A stretch of 9,638 nt of DNA, taken from assembly GCA_017883345.1 (NCBI GenBank), contig JADGNT010000130.1, forward strand, positions 1 through 9,638. Direction: 5' to 3'. Both the position numbers and the translations under genes were made by a program. A model generated the notes under the pieces. That model did not search any database, was not told where the DNA came from, and saw nothing but the letters and a program-made list of their open reading frames with translations. Shown one piece after another: positions 8,087 through 9,638 of the stretch. This DNA comes from Candidatus Solibacter sp. (GTDB lineage: Bacteria; Acidobacteriota; Terriglobia; Bryobacterales; Bryobacteraceae). Position 1 is the first letter of the stretch. Each line of letters starts with the position of its first letter.

Positions 8087-8450
8087 TTAGAAGCTTAGCC
8101 GTCCCGCCAACTGCACCGTCCGCCCAGGACGTGCGCCGGTGACGAGACCGAAATCGGCGGCGCCGAAGGTGGATCCGGGTATGTTGAAATTGGCGTGGTT
8201 TAGGATGTTGTAGAACTCGCCGCGCAGATCGCCTTCGGCAATTCGCCCCGCTCCGGCCTGCGCGGCGCGAGGCTAGCGACCACCGATGTCACGCTGGAAA
8301 AACGGTCTCCACATTGGTGATTTTGACCCGGGTGTTGGGTACCGCCGCTGCACTGGCGTCTTTGACACTACCGAAAATTGTGCTGTTCCCGCTCTGTGCC
8401 AACGCGAGCAAGGCGGAAAGGGCGACCAGCAGGACGCCGGCAACATGCAT
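8087..8450 (-). pseudogene. Collapsed remnant of a large outer-membrane carboxypeptidase-regulatory/TonB-barrel protein
   Basis: Two fragments of one kind of gene lie next to each other on the minus strand. From ATG 8450 a frame reads a signal peptide (hydrophobic LLVALSALLALAQS) and then FGSVKDASAAAVPNTRVKIT, the start of a CarboxypepD_reg-like domain as found at the N-terminus of Oar/TonB-dependent receptor-like proteins; it stops at TGA 8289-8291 after 53 codons. Just downstream, in another frame bounded by TAG 8273-8275, is a typical C-terminal barrel end: DLRGEFYNILNHANFN, then STFGAADFGLVTGARPGRTV and a final QLAGRLSF before TAA 8087-8089. Intact members are around 1000 residues, so most of the gene (about 3 kb) has been lost by internal deletion plus a frame change. 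Identification of both ends rests on recognition of the family, not on a search. Confidence 0.8.
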
Positions 8451-8643
8451 ACTAGACTACATTAATAGAAAATAGGGTCATCTACCGGATGATGTCAAGC
8501 ACCGGACGCTGCGGCCATGGTATGGCGCCGTTTGCGCCCCGCTCCGCACGCTCCTCTCCCCCTTCGGCTACCTCGCAGTCCACTGATTGCTGCAAATAAC
8601 CACAATTCCTCCGGCAATCTCTCCAGTAAGTGTAGAAATCTTC
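8451..8643. other. Intergenic DNA upstream of the receptor remnant, no gene seen
   Basis: Contains the former upstream region of the remnant, with an AT-rich stretch around 8453-8476 that may include its old promoter on the minus strand. After it comes GC-rich DNA (8490-8590) without convincing coding. Frames at 8482-8721 (minus) and 8517-8831 (plus) overlap here and show no recognisable domain; I treat them as chance. Confidence 0.4.
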
Positions 8644-8647
8644 CAGA

Positions 8648-8694
8648 TTGTTGTAATTCAGATATTGAGATATTGTTGTATTTAATGATATTCT
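8648..8694 (+). promoter_or_regulatory. AT-rich candidate promoter of the multihaem cytochrome gene
   Basis: An AT-rich island in otherwise GC-rich DNA, with two overlapping sigma-70-like arrangements on the plus strand. One is TTGTTG (8648-8653), 17 bases, TATTGT (8671-8676). The other is TTGAGA (8665-8670), 18 bases, TATTCT (8689-8694). Either would give a leader of about 100-120 nt before the ATG at 8806. Matches are partial, so this is a candidate only. Confidence 0.4.
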
Positions 8695-8757
8695 GTCGCG
8701 AATCTCCCCCGAGTTTCGCAACAGACCCCTTGTCAGGGGTAACGCCGCGCCTGCGGC
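8694..8757 (+). promoter_or_regulatory. Three consecutive hairpins in the leader of the cytochrome gene
   Basis: Hairpin 1 (8694-8723) has 11 pairs: TGT/ACA, GCGAA/TTCGC and CTC/GAG, with two mismatches and a CCCC loop. Hairpin 2 (8725-8740) is a perfect ACCCCT/AGGGGT stem with a TGTC loop. Hairpin 3 (8744-8757) is GCCGC/GCGGC with a GCCT loop. They are packed with 1-3 nt between them and end 36 bases before the ribosome binding site. Hairpin 1 could alternatively be a DNA operator at the transcription start. I could not match the region to the c-di-GMP/cGAMP riboswitch consensus. Confidence 0.45.
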
Positions 8758-8793
8758 AGGTCAGGATTCGCTCGATTCCTGAGGTTCGTTTAG

Positions 8794-8799
8794 AAGGAG
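8794..8799 (+). promoter_or_regulatory. Strong ribosome binding site of the cytochrome gene
   Basis: AAGGAG at 8794-8799 with a 6-base spacer to the ATG at 8806. It is by far the best Shine-Dalgarno in the window and fixes the cytochrome start. Confidence 0.85.
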
Positions 8800-8805
8800 T
8801 GAGTC

Positions 8806-9638
8806 ATGTCTTCGAGGAAATTATTCTGTAGTGGGGCCATTGTGCTGCTCGCGGTGTTTCTCATGCCGCTGGCGGCGCAAAAGGCGCTGAATCAAGGTTA
8901 CACCAAGCACGAGAAAGCGGCCTACCTCGACCAGAATCTGGTCAACTTCATCCGGCCGGGCGTGATAGTCAAGATCGTCTCCGCCGCCATCGCCAAGGAT
9001 GGCACCATTACCGCCCGTGTCACCATCACCGATCCCAAAGGTCTGCCGCTCGATAAAGACGGCATTACCACGCCGGGCCCGGTTTCCATGAGTCTGATCG
9101 CCGCCTACATTCCGGCCGGCCAGACACAGTATTTCGCCTACACCACCTCCGTGGCCAAGCCGACTCTACCAGGCAACACCAACGCCTCCCAAACCCAGGC
9201 CGCCAACGATTCCGGCGGCACCTTCGCGACGAACGCCGTCGGCGACTACACCTACACCTTCAAGACCAAGGCGCCGACCACCTTCGACCCCACCGTCACC
9301 CACGCCATCGGCATCTCCGCCAATCGCAACCTGAGCGAGTTCATCACCCAGGAAGAATGGGCGGCGGTGGGCAACGATGTCTACAACTTCGTGCCCAATG
9401 GTTCGGCGGTGACAGTCACCCGCTCCGTCGTTCCCACCGCGGTCTGCAACAACTGCCACGACCCGATGATCGGCCACGGCGGATCCCGCCTCACCGTGGA
9501 GCTCTGCATTCTCTGCCACACCTCACAGACCATCAATGCCGACACCGGGCTCAGCCAGGACATGCCGGTGCTGATTCACAAAATCCACATGGGCAAGAAT
9601 CTGCCCAGCGTGATCGCCGGCACGCCGTACCGCATCTG
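8806..9638 (+). CDS. OmcA/MtrC-family multihaem c-type cytochrome, N-terminal 277 residues, runs off the right edge
   Basis: Members of this family carry about ten haems and pass electrons between the outer membrane and extracellular acceptors such as metal oxides. The N-terminus has basic residues and a hydrophobic core (residues 10-24, AIVLLAVFLMPLAAQ), a Sec signal peptide probably cleaved near residue 24; Cys8 precedes the core and is not a lipobox. Residues ~50-205 form a Thr/Ala-rich beta domain without haem motifs, as in the family's N-terminal domain. Then come haem-binding CNNCH (214-218) and CILCH (234-238), followed by LIHKIHMGKNLPS (256-268), a motif typical of OmcA/MtrC proteins whose histidines may be distal ligands. 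Remaining haem sites must lie beyond the window. Start is fixed by the strong AAGGAG. It lies 355 bases from the divergent receptor remnant; partners such as a periplasmic MtrA-like cytochrome or barrel would be to the right. Confidence 0.9.
   Translation, partial: MSSRKLFCSGAIVLLAVFLMPLAAQKALNQGYTKHEKAAYLDQNLVNFIRPGVIVKIVSAAIAKDGTITARVTITDPKGLPLDKDGITTPGPVSMSLIAAYIPAGQTQYFAYTTSVAKPTLPGNTNASQTQAANDSGGTFATNAVGDYTYTFKTKAPTTFDPTVTHAIGISANRNLSEFITQEEWAAVGNDVYNFVPNGSAVTVTRSVVPTAVCNNCHDPMIGHGGSRLTVELCILCHTSQTINADTGLSQDMPVLIHKIHMGKNLPSVIAGTPYRI

Noticed and set aside
7680..8090. Several short frames on both strands in the intergenic palindromic region
   Set aside because: Mutually overlapping, Pro/Arg/Gly-rich and coincident with palindromes; they are best explained by GC-rich repeats.
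8524..8538. GG-N10-GC pattern resembling a sigma-54 promoter upstream of the cytochrome
   Set aside because: Only the -24 half resembles the consensus; the -12 half lacks TTGC, and the site is about 270 bases from the start codon.
8451..8805. c-di-GMP or cGAMP (GEMM) riboswitch in the cytochrome leader
   Set aside because: I expected one from the gene class, but could not find the conserved GEMM core around the hairpins by eye; a covariance search would decide.
8482..8831. Two overlapping short frames on opposite strands in the cytochrome upstream region
   Set aside because: They cross the AT-rich promoter island and leader hairpins, have no recognisable domain, and the plus frame overlaps the well-supported cytochrome start.

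Overview
The window looks like a chromosomal segment of a high-GC Gram-negative bacterium, most probably an acidobacterium of the Solibacter/Bryobacter type. This is inferred from the mix of genes: a remnant of the large 'carboxypeptidase-regulatory plus TonB-barrel' outer-membrane proteins that are very numerous in that group, a small coiled-coil protein of a style common there, an OmcA/MtrC-type multihaem cytochrome, and long GC-rich palindromic intergenic DNA. No sequence comparison was run.

Layout. Positions 1-585 (minus) hold the N-terminal half of a beta-ketoacyl-ACP synthase, which runs off the left edge. A small four-helix membrane protein (633-1262, plus) diverges from it and converges on rpsA, ribosomal protein S1 (1290-3005, minus), with a hairpin between the two stops. 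Divergent from rpsA is a two-gene operon (3054-5676, plus): a PilS-like membrane histidine kinase and an NtrC-family sigma-54 activator. A duplicated start region at their junction creates a six-codon reading frame. A 100-residue coiled-coil protein with a strict heptad ladder of histidines (5704-6006, minus) lies tail-to-tail with the activator and head-to-head with pgi, glucose-6-phosphate isomerase (6076-7671, plus).

From 7672 to 8805 there is no intact gene. The stretch contains a possible 111-bp element bounded by an interrupted inverted repeat, several GC-rich palindromes, and a collapsed outer-membrane receptor gene (8087-8450, minus) whose signal peptide and C-terminal beta-strand tail survive side by side after loss of nearly everything between. 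An AT-rich promoter region and a leader with three consecutive hairpins follow.

The last gene (8806 to the right edge, plus) is the start of an OmcA/MtrC-family multihaem c-type cytochrome with a strong ribosome binding site. It suggests outer-surface electron transfer encoded to the right of the window.

The left two thirds is mostly housekeeping and regulatory. The accessory signal is concentrated in the small histidine-ladder protein, the 7.7-8.8 kb intergenic region and the cytochrome. I did not find a clearly new multi-gene system. The best leads are the histidine-ladder protein, the receptor remnant, the structured cytochrome leader and the duplicated kinase/regulator junction.
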